Assembly (NCBI RefSeq): GCF_000146285.1
Contig: NZ_GL385912.1
Coordinates: 252,865-316,864, forward strand
DNA length: 64,000 nt
Source: Mobiluncus curtisii subsp. curtisii ATCC 35241
GTDB lineage: Bacteria > Actinomycetota > Actinomycetes > Actinomycetales > Actinomycetaceae
Direction: 5' to 3'
Position 1 is the first letter of the stretch; every line of letters begins with the position of its first letter. Positions 51,319 to 61,335 of the stretch are shown here, piece after piece. The translations under genes and the position numbers were made by a program. The notes beneath the pieces were generated by a model that saw only the letters and a program-made list of their open reading frames with translations, ran no database searches and was not told the origin of the DNA.

Positions 51319-51336
51319 ATGTGAGCAGTATCACAT
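51319..51336. promoter_or_regulatory. CRP/FNR-family (GlxR-like) binding site
   Basis: ATGTGA-GCAGTA-TCACAT: both half sites match the TGTGA-N6-TCACA consensus perfectly. It lies 256 bases upstream of the LARTG protein gene and about 860 bases from the first MCP gene, so its target is most likely the former. Confidence 0.65.
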
Positions 51337-52196
51337 TCGCAAAGTTCGACTAGGGGTGTCTTTTGACCTGACATTAAAATCTTTTTTGTTTGTTCATTTG
51401 CACTTTTGAACCGCCAAGTTTTTAGCCATAATCCCAGATAAAACGGCATTTCTAATTTCGGGACGGTTCTGACCAATCCGACACGCCGGGAACATTCAAA
51501 AATTTCCCCGATGTCGCCACTGATTTCCCCAGAGATTTCCTAAAAATACTCAGGCACTCAGGAACACTCGGTGAATTTGGGTGATTTTTCAGCCGACCTT
51601 CAGATAAGGGGTGAGTTTAAGGATAAACATCGCTCTGTATTGCTCACTGCGTCACGCTTCTCGGACTTATCTGGTGAACAAATTTCAAAAATTAATCAGC
51701 TGTTTGGAGTATCCATTGATAGCTAACGCTGGGAGACAAATTTACTCTCAGGAAACTGGAAGCCGGGACATCCGCCCTTACCGGCTTGCAAAGACAATAA
51801 TGCAACGGTTTTGGATGCACTCGAGATGCCACTGCGGGAAATCTTGACAGCGTCGATGCGCGCTAGCTTGATTCCCTTCAAGATCACGAGGAACTGGTGA
51901 TGAGCAAAAGCCAAAGGTGGAACTAATGAGCCCACTGCATCGATATAGCCAGAGACGCAGCCGGGATACTCGCTATCAGTATGAAGCAAAGCCACTATCA
52001 CAAAGCCCGTGTCACAGAGGGCGTCATAACCCGAAGCGTCTAGCAATTCATGCTTCGCGCTTCGGGTTATGACGCACCAAGGACTTGCTCTTTTAGGCAT
52101 CAAGGAAAAACTTAACACCTTTAAATTTTCATGACTATTCCACATTCGCGAAATCCGAATTAACGGAAACACCAAGCAAATGCGATAGACGATAAG
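51337..52196. other. Gene-poor stretch, about 0.86 kb
   Basis: No reading frame here has protein-family character, and codon-position bias is not apparent. A 150-codon minus-strand frame (51723-52175) exists, but its product has no recognisable domain and it runs through a strong inverted repeat. I see an 18-bp inverted repeat (listed separately) and AT-rich tracts. It could hold promoters, an RNA gene or a decayed gene. Confidence 0.5.
52021..52075. repeat. Long inverted repeat, 18-bp perfect arms
   Basis: Arms 52021-52038 and 52058-52075 (GCGTCATAACCCGAAGCG and its complement) with a 19-base loop. No T-run follows on either strand, so it is not a standard terminator. It could fold as a long RNA hairpin or mark a decayed mobile element. 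Confidence 0.75.
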
Positions 52197-53927
52197 CTAT
52201 TTCGCAATCGCTTCAGATTTCTGATAAGTAAACTGAGAAATATAGCCATCCATGGTATGCGCTGCAGAAACCAAACCTTTGGTGGCCTCCTGCAGCTGCA
52301 TCACGCCCTGACCAGCATTTTCCGCAATCGACTGATACTCAGAGACCGTCTGGGTGATTTCTCCGGATCCGGTGGCGGCTTCTTGTACAGAGCGTGACAT
52401 TTCCGTTGTCGTAGATGTCTGCTGCTCTACCGCCGCTGCAATTGTCGTCTGGAAATCATTAATCTGCTGGATAATCTCCGAGATTCGCTCAATAGCAGCC
52501 ACTGCCCCATCCGTATCAGCCTGAATCGCGGTAATCTTTGCCGTGATTTCTTCAGTAGCCTTACCAGTCTCTTGCGCCAGATCCTTGACTTCCCCAGCCA
52601 CCACTGCGAAGCCCTTACCAGCCTCTCCAGCCCGCGCCGCCTCAATCGTTGCGTTTAGAGCCAATAAATTAGTCTGCTCAGCAATCCCAGTAATGGTTTT
52701 AATTACGTCACCGATTTCACGTGAAGATGCGCCCAGTTTCGCCACGGTCTCGTTAGTCCGCTTCGCCACCTCAGTCGCATCATTAGCTACCCGCGATGCC
52801 TCATTCGCATTAGACGCGATTTCTCGAATAGATGCACCCATTTCTTCGGCACCAGCCGCGACAGTTTGAATAGACTGGGTCACATCACCTGCAGCGCCAG
52901 CTACCACCTCAGTCTGCGCGATAACTTCCTGAGTCTTTTCATGCGCCCAATCGATTTCCGTACCCACTTCGGTAGCCACCGATTTAACTTCCCCCGCTAC
53001 CTCTGCAGCGGAACCCACAATACCCCGCAGAGCCGACTGTGTATCATTGAGTTTCTGCGCCACGTCACCGACTTCATCGTTCAGAAGAATCTGCGCCTCA
53101 ACTGTCAAATCACCCGCTGCCATCGCTCCAATTGCATCACCAGCAGAACGCACCGTGCGACGCAAAGTACGGCGTACCAGCATCGCGGAGAGCAGGGAAA
53201 TCCCCAAAACCACCACGAAAATCACTAGCATCACGGCAATCATCGTGAAACTGGTTTTCACGACCTGTTTGACTACATTATTCATCTTGTCAACGCACAC
53301 ATTCACGATTTCGGGAATCATCGTGTTGAGTTTGTCGACGTATTGCGAAACGTCGATTGCATCACCCTCGGCATATTTGCGTTCTCCGTATAGCTTGGTG
53401 ATTTTTTGTGAAGCTTCGTGGAATTCCTTGGTTACTTCTGCGGTTTCTTTGACCATATTCGCTATCTGCGGGTCATTGATACTGGAGAGTTTCTCGATAC
53501 TCTTGTCCGTCAGCTCAATATAGTGATTGACTTCCTTAGTGTGCTCCTGTATTAGCGTGGCTCGCAGTTCGTCTGTAATCGTTGTTTTCAGCAGCGAAAG
53601 GCGTTTGACTTCGTTTTGTGCCACTATCAGCCGCAGCATGTCGTGGTTAAAGCTACGCGCAGTCTGGACTTCATTCTGCACTTGGGAGTACACCCTGACG
53701 GAACCAGCATACATATTAATCCCGATCACAAAGACCAGCATCATAATTAGCAATCCCACTATGCCAGAGAAGCCAATCGTACCAATCTGCACCAGCAGCG
53801 GAATTCGCCGCATTTGTTGACCATTGCTGTTACTCTGGTTTTTATTTTCGGCTAATTTCGGGGTTCTCGCTGTATCGTTGGTCAGGCTAAGCTTTGCGTC
53901 GTTCATGCTTTGCGTTTCAATAGTCAT
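52197..53927 (-). CDS. Methyl-accepting chemotaxis protein
   Basis: Membrane chemoreceptor of 576 residues. Domains: cytoplasmic N-tail (1-40), TM1 about 42-70, a helical extracellular sensor of about 150 residues (4HB-type by length), TM2 about 222-250, a HAMP domain (about 250-305, [19 protein letters not shown]) and the signalling domain with the hairpin tip [35 protein letters not shown] that contacts CheA and CheW. No CheB/CheR pentapeptide at the end (AIAK). The ligand cannot be read. It lies 17 bases after the sister MCP gene and probably shares its promoter. It implies a motile cell with a Che system elsewhere. Confidence 0.93.
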   Translation of the reverse strand: MTIETQSMNDAKLSLTNDTARTPKLAENKNQSNSNGQQMRRIPLLVQIGTIGFSGIVGLLIMMLVFVIGINMYAGSVRVYSQVQNEVQTARSFNHDMLRLIVAQNEVKRLSLLKTTITDELRATLIQEHTKEVNHYIELTDKSIEKLSSINDPQIANMVKETAEVTKEFHEASQKITKLYGERKYAEGDAIDVSQYVDKLNTMIPEIVNVCVDKMNNVVKQVVKTSFTMIAVMLVIFVVVLGISLLSAMLVRRTLRRTVRSAGDAIGAMAAGDLTVEAQILLNDEVGDVAQKLNDTQSALRGIVGSAAEVAGEVKSVATEVGTEIDWAHEKTQEVIAQTEVVAGAAGDVTQSIQTVAAGAEEMGASIREIASNANEASRVANDATEVAKRTNETVAKLGASSREIGDVIKTITGIAEQTNLLALNATIEAARAGEAGKGFAVVAGEVKDLAQETGKATEEITAKITAIQADTDGAVAAIERISEIIQQINDFQTTIAAAVEQQTSTTTEMSRSVQEAATGSGEITQTVSEYQSIAENAGQGVMQLQEATKGLVSAAHTMDGYISQFTYQKSEAIAK

Positions 53928-53944
53928 GTTTTCTTTTCCCTCTC

Positions 53945-55552
53945 CTAGTGCTTCAACTCGTTCAAGCGGGAAACCAAATCCTGCGATTGACCACTCAAGC
54001 GACCCATCTTTTCATCCACCCCAGTGAACCGATCCGCCAGTTCACTAGTCTGCTTTGCAATATGCGCCACATTCTCCGCAATCGTCGTGGAACTATCCGC
54101 TGCCTCCGAAACCGAACGCGACATCTCATTAGTGGTAGCAGTCTGTTCCTCTACCGCCGCCGCAATCGTCGTCTGGTAATCATTAATCGAAGCAATAATC
54201 CCCGAAATTTCCTCGATAGCCGACACCGCTGCCTGCGTATCAAGCTGAATCTGTTCAACCTTTAACGCCACGTCCTCAGTCGCGCGTCCAGTCTCCGCAG
54301 CCAAATCCTTCACCTCAGAAGCAACCACCGCAAAACCGCGACCAGCATCACCAGCTCGCGCCGCTTCAATGGTCGCATTCAAAGCCAACAAATTAGTCTG
54401 CTCTGCCACCGCGGTAATCGTCCCAATAACCTCACCAATCTCACGCGAAGACTCCCCCAACTTCGCCACCGTCTCATTGGTCTGTACCGCCACTTCAGAA
54501 GCCTCTTTCGCCACCTCGGCAGCAGAATTCGCATTAGCCGAAATCTCCCGAATAGAAGCACTCATCTGTTCCGCTCCAGCAGCCACCGTCTGAATCGAAT
54601 GAGAAACCTGTTCCGCCGCCGCAGCACCGCTGTTGATATAGTCAGCACCCCGACGAGCTGCCTCAACGGCTCCGCGAGAGCCCTCCGAAATATCCCGAGT
54701 GACCCCCATAACTTCCTGTGCGGAAACTACTGTCGAACGAATGCCTTCACGCATCCTCCCCATAGCCGAATTAAATTCTTCGCTCATATCTCCGACTTCG
54801 TCAGAACTAACTCGGGGCACCTCCACCGTAAAATCGCCCTCAGCCAGCATATCCATTCCCTCGGAGAGCACCTGAGAAGCCCGAGTCAAGGAATTTACTA
54901 TGCGTTTGGTTGAAAATATGGCAATAACCAGACCGACTACCAGCAGCACACCAGCAAATGCGATAGCTGTCTTTTCGATTTTGTCACGTAGGCTGGCTGC
55001 ATTTTGGCTGCGCTCCCCATAAGTATTCAGGAGTTTTGCCGCCGTATCTGAAAATTCGTAGGCGTGATCAGTTTGCCAGATACCAAATTCATCGGCGGCG
55101 GCAGCAGTCGCAACCCGGTCCGTGGACACATTCGTGATGAACGCTTGCCACCGTTTAGCGTATTCAGCCGCTGCAGTTTCCATGTCAGAGACCATTTGCT
55201 TTTGTTCCCCGGTCAATGGAGAAGCCTCTAGCTGTTTCAAATCTGAGTCAACGCGTTCCAGGGCAGTAGCGACTGCGGTGGCGTTAGGATTGTCCGCGCC
55301 CACCGCCGTCAATTCCCAAGTCTGGACTTGAGTTGCCAGCTTGGACTCCTCAGCTCGCATCCCAATCCAAGTCAAGCGTGAGTCTTCTATGGCAGAAATG
55401 TTCTTGAAATTATCGTTTTCAGTCCTAAATGCACCGCCGTATGCTTGCACCGAAATAATCATGTAAATCAACATAATTAGCAGCAATACAGCAACGATTA
55501 CGGACGCTAGAGCTGTCTTTACAGCAATAGTAAAACGGAACTTTTTATTCAA
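53945..55552 (-). CDS. Methyl-accepting chemotaxis protein
   Basis: Second chemoreceptor, 535 residues with the TTG start at 55552 (GGAG 8 bases upstream; the 20 extra codons to 55612 lack a site). TM1 lies within the first 40 residues, then an extracellular helical domain of about 150 residues, TM2 ([22 protein letters not shown]), HAMP ([22 protein letters not shown]) and a signalling domain whose tip [24 protein letters not shown] matches the next receptor nearly residue for residue. Sensor domains differ, so the pair likely arose by duplication and then diverged in ligand. It is the promoter-proximal gene of the pair. Confidence 0.93.
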   Translation of the reverse strand: MNKKFRFTIAVKTALASVIVAVLLLIMLIYMIISVQAYGGAFRTENDNFKNISAIEDSRLTWIGMRAEESKLATQVQTWELTAVGADNPNATAVATALERVDSDLKQLEASPLTGEQKQMVSDMETAAAEYAKRWQAFITNVSTDRVATAAAADEFGIWQTDHAYEFSDTAAKLLNTYGERSQNAASLRDKIEKTAIAFAGVLLVVGLVIAIFSTKRIVNSLTRASQVLSEGMDMLAEGDFTVEVPRVSSDEVGDMSEEFNSAMGRMREGIRSTVVSAQEVMGVTRDISEGSRGAVEAARRGADYINSGAAAAEQVSHSIQTVAAGAEQMSASIREISANANSAAEVAKEASEVAVQTNETVAKLGESSREIGEVIGTITAVAEQTNLLALNATIEAARAGDAGRGFAVVASEVKDLAAETGRATEDVALKVEQIQLDTQAAVSAIEEISGIIASINDYQTTIAAAVEEQTATTNEMSRSVSEAADSSTTIAENVAHIAKQTSELADRFTGVDEKMGRLSGQSQDLVSRLNELKH

Positions 55553-55683
55553 TTCGCCACTCCTTGAGCTAGGGAAAAACTCGATTAGTCGACCCAGCAG
55601 AACTCGGCACAACTCAGATTTTCGCAGTAAAGATTAACACCATAACAATAGCTATAAAAAACTTTGGCTTATCAAACGTACAT

Positions 55684-55702
55684 TGATACGTCCGAGGTAT
55701 CA
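55684..55702. promoter_or_regulatory. Short inverted repeat upstream of the MCP genes
   Basis: TGATAC-7 bases-GTATCA, 132 bases before the MCP start. A possible regulator site. The rest of 55553-55964 holds no gene I can support. Confidence 0.35.
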
Positions 55703-55964
55703 TTCCTCTTCCAATGCGGGCGTTAGTCGTCTATCATAGGCTCGATTTCATTGAGTAATCGCGCCTTTGATGGCGGAACAATCCCATGATTCACAGAGGC
55801 AGTGGTTTCATGCTCCGGGTATGCGCCAGCATTTGAGAGCGCTTCGCACCAAAATTGGTTGAAAGTGCACAAAATCGTTGAGTTTTTGTTAAATCAGAGT
55901 GAATCTTAACGGTTTTCAATACCACAAACTCAGGTATTCTTGCAGGTCACAACCAGTTTATCGG

Positions 55965-56038
<74 letters not shown>

Positions 56039-56151
56039 ATTGCCTTCCAGGCAACATGGATACTTTACCCTATTGAACACCGAAGGGAAAAACGCCACCG
56101 CCCCGAACGCTCAAAATATAGATAATTCGTTGAAAATACGCGGAAAAATTC

Positions 56152-57723
56152 TTAGCGACCTTTCCGCTTTTCCCGCACCCGTACCCCGATGCGCACCGGA
56201 GTTCCCACGAAACCGAAGGCATCTCGCAGACGATGTTCGATGAAACGCCGGTACTGCGGATCCAAAAAACCGGTCGTAAACAGAACAAAACGAGGCGGGC
56301 ACACTCCCGCCTGGGTGGCGTAGAGAATCCGCGGCTGTTTGCCACCACGCAGGGGATGCGGGTGAGCCGCGACCAATTCACCCAAAAACGCATTCAAACG
56401 CGATGTCGGGATACGAATCGTCCATCCCTCCAAAGCGGCTCGCAGCGCCCTGGTAATTCGGTTCGTGTGCCAGCCAGTTTTTGCGGAGATGTTAATCTTT
56501 GGCGCCCAGGACACATGTGCCAAGTCCGATTCTTGTTCGTATTTCAGCTCACCCTGACGGTATTCGTCCACCAGGTCCCACTTGTTGTTCACCAGCACTA
56601 AGGCCCGCCCCGCTTCGATGACCTGGTTTACGACCCGCACATCTTGCTCAGTGAGAGGTTCTCCCCCATCCAACAAGACCAGCGCCACATCGGCGTTTTC
56701 GATGGCAGCTTGGGTGCGCAACACCGAGTAGTAATCTGCCCCCACGCTGCGCTTAACCCGTCGGCGCACCCCCGCGGTATCTACAAAAACCCACTGCTGT
56801 CCGTCCAGCTCCAAGACCTCATCCACCGGATCCCGGGTGGTGCCGGGAACTTCTGAGACCACAGCTCGTCCCGCCCCAGAAAGGGAGTTGAGCAGTGAGG
56901 ACTTGCCTACGTTGGGACGCCCCACGAGGGCGACTCGAGGCGTTGAATCTTCGGCACGAGTCACCTGTGTGGCTCCAGATTCAGGCAATACCTGCAGGAT
57001 AGCGTCCAGCAAGTCTCCCGTCCCACGCCCATGCAAGGCAGAAATCGGGTAGGGCTGACCCATGCCGAGGTTCCACAAGGCGGCAGCATCGGCCTCCTGA
57101 CGCTCCGAGTCCACCTTGTTGGCGACCAGCAGCACCGGTTTACCCGCGCGTCGCAGCAGCTTCATCAAACGCTCATCAGTAGCGGTCGCCCCCACATTTG
57201 CGTCCACCACAAAAAGAGCGGCGTCCGCCAGGTCGATTGCTATTTCAGCCTGGTCAGCTACTGCCCGATCCAGCCCGGAAACTCCGACGTCCCAGCCGCC
57301 AGTATCAACCAGGTGAAAGTTACGCCCATTCCAATGAGCATCGTACGTGACGCGATCCCGAGTCACTCCCGGCTCATCCAGTACCACGGCTTCGCGACGT
57401 CCCAAGATTCGATTCACCAAGGTGGATTTACCAACATTGGGACGCCCCACCACGGCGAGAGTAGGCCAATTTGGCACAGCGGGCAGTCCAGCATCATCCA
57501 GAGACATGTCTCCGGAGAGCAAATCCAAGTCCTCCGGCTCCAAATCATAATCTTGCAGACCCTCGCGCAGCATCGCCTCCCGCGCCGCATCCGCAGGGTC
57601 TACCGTGCCGTCATCGACAAAGTTTTCGTATACAACTTCCGGAAGTTCGCCATTGGGCGCACTCGGTTTGGTCTGGTCTGCCGCTGTCGAGTCGCCGGCG
57701 TCTCCGGTGGTTTCCTCAGTCAT
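56152..57723 (-). CDS. der: Ribosome biogenesis GTPase Der (EngA)
   Basis: Double GTPase needed for 50S assembly. The 523-residue product has two G domains: [14 protein letters not shown] at about 93-106 with DTGGW and NKVD, and [14 protein letters not shown] at about 265-278 with DTAG and NKWD, then a KH-like C-terminal domain that binds rRNA (about 440-523). An acidic N-terminal extension of about 85 residues precedes the first G domain; actinobacterial Der proteins commonly have one. It is the last gene of the parA operon, 43 bases after cmk. Confidence 0.96.
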   Translation of the reverse strand: MTEETTGDAGDSTAADQTKPSAPNGELPEVVYENFVDDGTVDPADAAREAMLREGLQDYDLEPEDLDLLSGDMSLDDAGLPAVPNWPTLAVVGRPNVGKSTLVNRILGRREAVVLDEPGVTRDRVTYDAHWNGRNFHLVDTGGWDVGVSGLDRAVADQAEIAIDLADAALFVVDANVGATATDERLMKLLRRAGKPVLLVANKVDSERQEADAAALWNLGMGQPYPISALHGRGTGDLLDAILQVLPESGATQVTRAEDSTPRVALVGRPNVGKSSLLNSLSGAGRAVVSEVPGTTRDPVDEVLELDGQQWVFVDTAGVRRRVKRSVGADYYSVLRTQAAIENADVALVLLDGGEPLTEQDVRVVNQVIEAGRALVLVNNKWDLVDEYRQGELKYEQESDLAHVSWAPKINISAKTGWHTNRITRALRAALEGWTIRIPTSRLNAFLGELVAAHPHPLRGGKQPRILYATQAGVCPPRFVLFTTGFLDPQYRRFIEHRLRDAFGFVGTPVRIGVRVREKRKGR

Positions 57724-57766
57724 CTTCCCCCCCGTGCGTTACTGCCTGGCCAATTCGTGCCAAGCC

Positions 57767-58492
57767 TCAATTTGTCGCTTGATCAATCAGACGCATAACG
57801 GTATCTAAAGTTTGCGACACGCTCAAATCGGTAGAGTCCAACGTGGTCACCCCATCGGCAGCCGTATGGAAGGAAGTGACCTTGGCATCGCGAGCATCAC
57901 GGTCTAAAACCAGGGCGCGTTCCCGATCCAAAGTTTCACTGCGAGCATCACCTTGATCCTCCAACGCCCGCCGACTGACCCGCGTTTCCGCGCTGGCAGT
58001 CAACAGAATCCGCACTTGTGCATCGGGCGCGACCACGGTGGTGATGTCCCGACCTTCCACCACGATACCCCGGGTAGATTGGCGCGCTTGAACGATAATG
58101 TCGCGCTGCAGGGCAATCAGCACGGTACGCACTTCTGGCACGCTCGAGACGGATGACACGATGGTATTGATGTGATCCGTGCGAATCACGTGCATAACGT
58201 CGATACCGTCCACAAAAATCCGTGGGGCGTGCGGTACTGCATTAACCGTAAGTTTCATTTCCCGCACCGCTGTAGCGATGGCTGCCGAATCGTTGAAATC
58301 CACCCCGCGGTGCTCCACTCCCCAAGCCGCGGCACGATACATCGCTCCCGTATCGAGATAGCCCAAGTCCAGGGCTGCCGCCACGTTTCGCGAAATGGTG
58401 GATTTGCCCGAACCGCTGGGTCCATCGATGGCGACCACTACCCCGCGTCCCAAAATCTTTTCGCGCAATGCCTCATAGTTCGCGTATTCCAT
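57767..58492 (-). CDS. cmk: Cytidylate kinase
   Basis: Phosphorylates CMP and dCMP with ATP, in pyrimidine salvage and dCTP supply. The 241-residue product has P-loop VAIDGPSGSGKSTISRNVA, LGYLDTGAMYRAAAWG (nucleotide-monophosphate site), VEGRDITTVVAPDAQVRILLTAS and the lid RVSRRALEDQGDARS. ATG 58492 has a GGGG ribosome site; the longer ORF to 58570 has a Cys/Arg-rich leader without conservation. Family length is about 225-235 residues. It precedes der, a widely conserved order. Confidence 0.95.
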   Translation of the reverse strand: MEYANYEALREKILGRGVVVAIDGPSGSGKSTISRNVAAALDLGYLDTGAMYRAAAWGVEHRGVDFNDSAAIATAVREMKLTVNAVPHAPRIFVDGIDVMHVIRTDHINTIVSSVSSVPEVRTVLIALQRDIIVQARQSTRGIVVEGRDITTVVAPDAQVRILLTASAETRVSRRALEDQGDARSETLDRERALVLDRDARDAKVTSFHTAADGVTTLDSTDLSVSQTLDTVMRLIDQATN

Positions 58493-58638
58493 CAATCCCC
58501 TACACTTTCCAGATACTAAGCGAGAATCCAGTATTCCACATTGAAACCGGAATGCCCTAAGCAAGTCCATCTTACCGACAAAAGAGCTTGTAATGACCCG
58601 TTTTTGCCGAAAAATCCGGCGCCAAAGGCGCCCCCGGT

Positions 58639-59868
58639 TCAGACCTCTGCCAGAGACCAGCCCTGTTGCGCCAGATGCTCCATCAGCGGTTCTACCGAAG
58701 CCGGGGTCACATATAGGTAGGCGAGACCGCGTGCTTGCCCCAAAGAGTGTTCCAAGCGGAAATCCTCCACGTTGATGCCGGCGGAACCCACATCGTTGAA
58801 CAAACCTCCCAAGAAACCCGGTTCGTCTGGAACCAGCACCGCTACCACCCCGTACTTCGAGGCCGCGTCACCGTGCTTGCCGGGAATTCGTCCCACGCCC
58901 TCGTTTCCGCGCACCAACACGGTGTTGATTGCCCCCACCGCGGGAGAATTCCAGGCGGTGCGCGCGCTAGTCTCAGAGGGTTCACAAGGTCGGGTGGGCA
59001 GGACTATTTCTTCCAGGTTACCGTACGGGTTGCCGGGTTCGCGAGGACCTTCTGGGCTCAATCCCGCAATGAGAGCCTGCAAGTTGCGCTGCAATTCCAC
59101 CAGAATTTCGCGCACCGCAGTTTCGTTTCCTGCCAAGATGGCATTCCAGAGTCGCGGGTCTGAAGCTGCAATGCGCGTTACATCCCGTAAGCCGCCTCCC
59201 GCCAGTTCCAACGCTGCCGGAGGTGCCGTCACTAACAACCCCGCCATCAGGGACGACACCAGCTGGGGTACGTGCGATACCAGCGCTACTGCCCGGTCGT
59301 GTTCGTCAGCATCCAGAGTCAACAGGAACGCACCTAAGTCCGTCCCCAAAGTTCGTGCTGCTAACACTGCGTCAGGGCGGGTCGTCTCATGCGCCACCAC
59401 CACCCAGGGGCGTCCCGCGAATAAGTCCGCGGTGGCAGCTCCAACTCCGTTCACTTCCTTGCCCGCCATAGGATGTACTGAACAATAGCGCGGCGCCATC
59501 GCACCATCCTCCGCCACGACCTCGTGCACCACGGCGTTCTTTACGGAACTGACATCAAACACGAAAGCCGTGGGAAACTCCCGCAAAGCCCCTAACACGA
59601 CTTCTGCAGTCACATCAGGAGGGGTCGCCACCAACACTAGGGAAGGCGCGGGCAATCCCTCCTGCCAGACCCGACCGGCTCCCAGGCTCTCGCCTAAAGC
59701 CATCGCGGTGGGGGAAGCATCTCGCAGGTAAACGTCCACACCCGCGCGACGCAGCGCCAGACCGATAGACCCCCCGATTAAACCCGCGCCGATAATTAAC
59801 ACCGGACCCTGCGTACCGACCACAGCGGCACCGGACTGCGGGGCAGATTGCGGCAAGGTTTCACTCAT
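58639..59868 (-). CDS. tyrA: Prephenate dehydrogenase with C-terminal ACT domain
   Basis: Oxidatively decarboxylates prephenate to 4-hydroxyphenylpyruvate with NAD, for tyrosine. The 409-residue product has Rossmann motif VLIIGAGLIGGSIGLALRRAG (starting at about 22), YCSVHPMAGKEVNG (catalytic His), and DADEHDRAVALVSHVPQLVSS. The last 75 residues (VAVLVPDEPGFLGGLFNDVGSAGINVEDF) form an ACT domain, so feedback by an aromatic amino acid is likely. It starts 4 bases before rluB ends, overlapping it. The order rluB-tyrA-cmk-der is common in actinobacteria. Confidence 0.95.
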   Translation of the reverse strand: MSETLPQSAPQSGAAVVGTQGPVLIIGAGLIGGSIGLALRRAGVDVYLRDASPTAMALGESLGAGRVWQEGLPAPSLVLVATPPDVTAEVVLGALREFPTAFVFDVSSVKNAVVHEVVAEDGAMAPRYCSVHPMAGKEVNGVGAATADLFAGRPWVVVAHETTRPDAVLAARTLGTDLGAFLLTLDADEHDRAVALVSHVPQLVSSLMAGLLVTAPPAALELAGGGLRDVTRIAASDPRLWNAILAGNETAVREILVELQRNLQALIAGLSPEGPREPGNPYGNLEEIVLPTRPCEPSETSARTAWNSPAVGAINTVLVRGNEGVGRIPGKHGDAASKYGVVAVLVPDEPGFLGGLFNDVGSAGINVEDFRLEHSLGQARGLAYLYVTPASVEPLMEHLAQQGWSLAEV

Positions 59869-60680
59869 AGTCCCACCATTTCTTGCAGGGCTGCCAGCTC
59901 CTTGCCGTGCAGCAGCCGGAACTGACCTTCTTTCAAGCCGTCCAAAGTTAGGTTGGCGATTCCGGTGCGAGTCAGGGCAGAGACTGGATGCCCCACCGCG
60001 GAGAGCAGGCGACGCACCACGCGATTCTTGCCCGAATGCAGGGTCAGCTGCACGATCGACGAGCCCCTCCGCACTTCAATCAGTTTGAATTTATCGACCT
60101 TTACCTTACCGTCCTCCAGCTCAACACCGCGGCGCAACACCTTGCCCAGACCCATCTTGACCTGGCCTTGCACCACCGCGACATAGGTTTTCGGGACTTC
60201 GTAAGACGGGTGCATGATTCGGTTTGCCAGCTCTCCGTTGTTGGTCAGCAACAGCAACCCCGCCGTGGCGGCATCCAGGCGACCCACGTTATAGACCCGC
60301 TCGGGCAGCTTCGTCACCCAATCCCCGATGCAGGGTCGGTCATCCTCAGGCTGCATGGAAGAAACCGTGCCAACGGGCTTGTGAAAAGCCCAAACCTGCA
60401 GGACCGTATCGGTATGAATCCGCTGCCCGTCCACTGTAATCCGGTCCGTAGGCAGGACTTTTACCCCCATTTCGCGCACCGTTTCGCCGTTAATCTGCAC
60501 GCGACCCCGCGCAATTAAGTCCTCGCTGGCGCGCCGCGAAGCAACGCCGGCGCGGGATAGTACCTTTTGGAGACGCTCGGGTTCACTGGTGGATTCCGGT
60601 CGGGACTGGGGCGTAGTGTCAAGCTCTGGCAAGGGCGGATTGTCACTGGTGACGGTGTTTTCGGTTTCGTTCTCAGTCAT
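59865..60680 (-). CDS. rluB: 23S rRNA pseudouridine synthase (RluB type)
   Basis: Makes pseudouridine in 23S rRNA, helix 89 in E. coli. The 271-residue product has an S4 RNA-binding domain (RLQKVLSRAGVASRRASEDLI, about 35-80), the catalytic Asp in YNVGRLDAATAGLLLLTN and the conserved KTYVAVVQG and LTLHSGKNRVVRRLLSAVG segments. The Ser/Thr/Pro-rich N-terminus is poorly conserved. Start is uncertain between 60680 and 60701; both overlap scpB's end. It is in the parA-scpA-scpB operon. Confidence 0.94.
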   Translation of the reverse strand: MTENETENTVTSDNPPLPELDTTPQSRPESTSEPERLQKVLSRAGVASRRASEDLIARGRVQINGETVREMGVKVLPTDRITVDGQRIHTDTVLQVWAFHKPVGTVSSMQPEDDRPCIGDWVTKLPERVYNVGRLDAATAGLLLLTNNGELANRIMHPSYEVPKTYVAVVQGQVKMGLGKVLRRGVELEDGKVKVDKFKLIEVRRGSSIVQLTLHSGKNRVVRRLLSAVGHPVSALTRTGIANLTLDGLKEGQFRLLHGKELAALQEMVGL

Positions 60681-61335
60681 CTTCTCTGCTTTCTGTTTCA
60701 TTCATTTCGCGTCCATCCGCGCTTTGTTGAGTTTGGGCATCCCACAGCATGTCTGCCGTTTCCGCTGCGAGGACCTGGGATAAATCGGGGTTGGCCGGCA
60801 TGTAAGGCGCGAGAGGCGGCAACTGTTCCAGACTATCCAACCCGGTCTGTTCCAGGAAAGCCGCGGTGGTTCGGTACATCAAAGCTCCGAGGTTCGTCTG
60901 ACCACATTCCTCAATCAGTCCGCGCGCGGCGAGGTTCCGCATCACGGAATCCACGTTCACCCCGCGAATGGCAGCGACTTGGGCACGAGTACAGGGCTGT
61001 TTGTAAGCCACCACCGCCAAAGTTTCCAACGCCGCTTGTGAGAGTCGACCGGTGGAGCCGAGAGTCACGAAACGCTGCACCAAGGTCTGAAACTGGGGTG
61101 CCACATAAATGCGCCATCCACCGCCGACTTCCCGCAGCTCAAATCCACGCGGACGGCTAAACAAGTTTCCATCCCCACCTGCGCCGCGGTATTCCGCCGC
61201 TAACCCCTGCAGGGCTTCGTACACCTCGGTTTCGGGGGTTTGCAGGGCTTGGGATAACATGTCCACGCCCACCGGCGCTTCTGTAATCATCAAAATGGCT
61301 TCCAATGCAGCCCACAAGTCTTGGTTGTCGCTCAT
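60673..61335 (-). CDS. scpB: Segregation and condensation protein B
   Basis: Kleisin-associated subunit of the SMC complex that condenses and separates the chromosome. The 220-residue product has two winged-helix domains: AALEAILMITEAPVGVDML and ALETLAVVAYKQPCTRAQVAAIRGVNVDSVMRNL, the latter the family signature. ATG overlaps the scpA stop (ATGA). ScpA and ScpB act together with SMC, which is not in this window. A Cys occurs in the middle of the second domain (KQPCTR). Confidence 0.95.
   Translation of the reverse strand: MSDNQDLWAALEAILMITEAPVGVDMLSQALQTPETEVYEALQGLAAEYRGAGGDGNLFSRPRGFELREVGGGWRIYVAPQFQTLVQRFVTLGSTGRLSQAALETLAVVAYKQPCTRAQVAAIRGVNVDSVMRNLAARGLIEECGQTNLGALMYRTTAAFLEQTGLDSLEQLPPLAPYMPANPDLSQVLAAETADMLWDAQTQQSADGREMNETESREDD

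Noticed and set aside
51723..52175. 150-codon minus-strand ORF in the gene-poor region
   Set aside because: No recognisable domain, no ribosome site, and it runs through a perfect inverted repeat. I could not support it as a gene.
52500..54700. Repeated segments suggesting a repeat array
   Set aside because: They are the homologous signalling domains of two MCP genes, not a CRISPR or tandem array.
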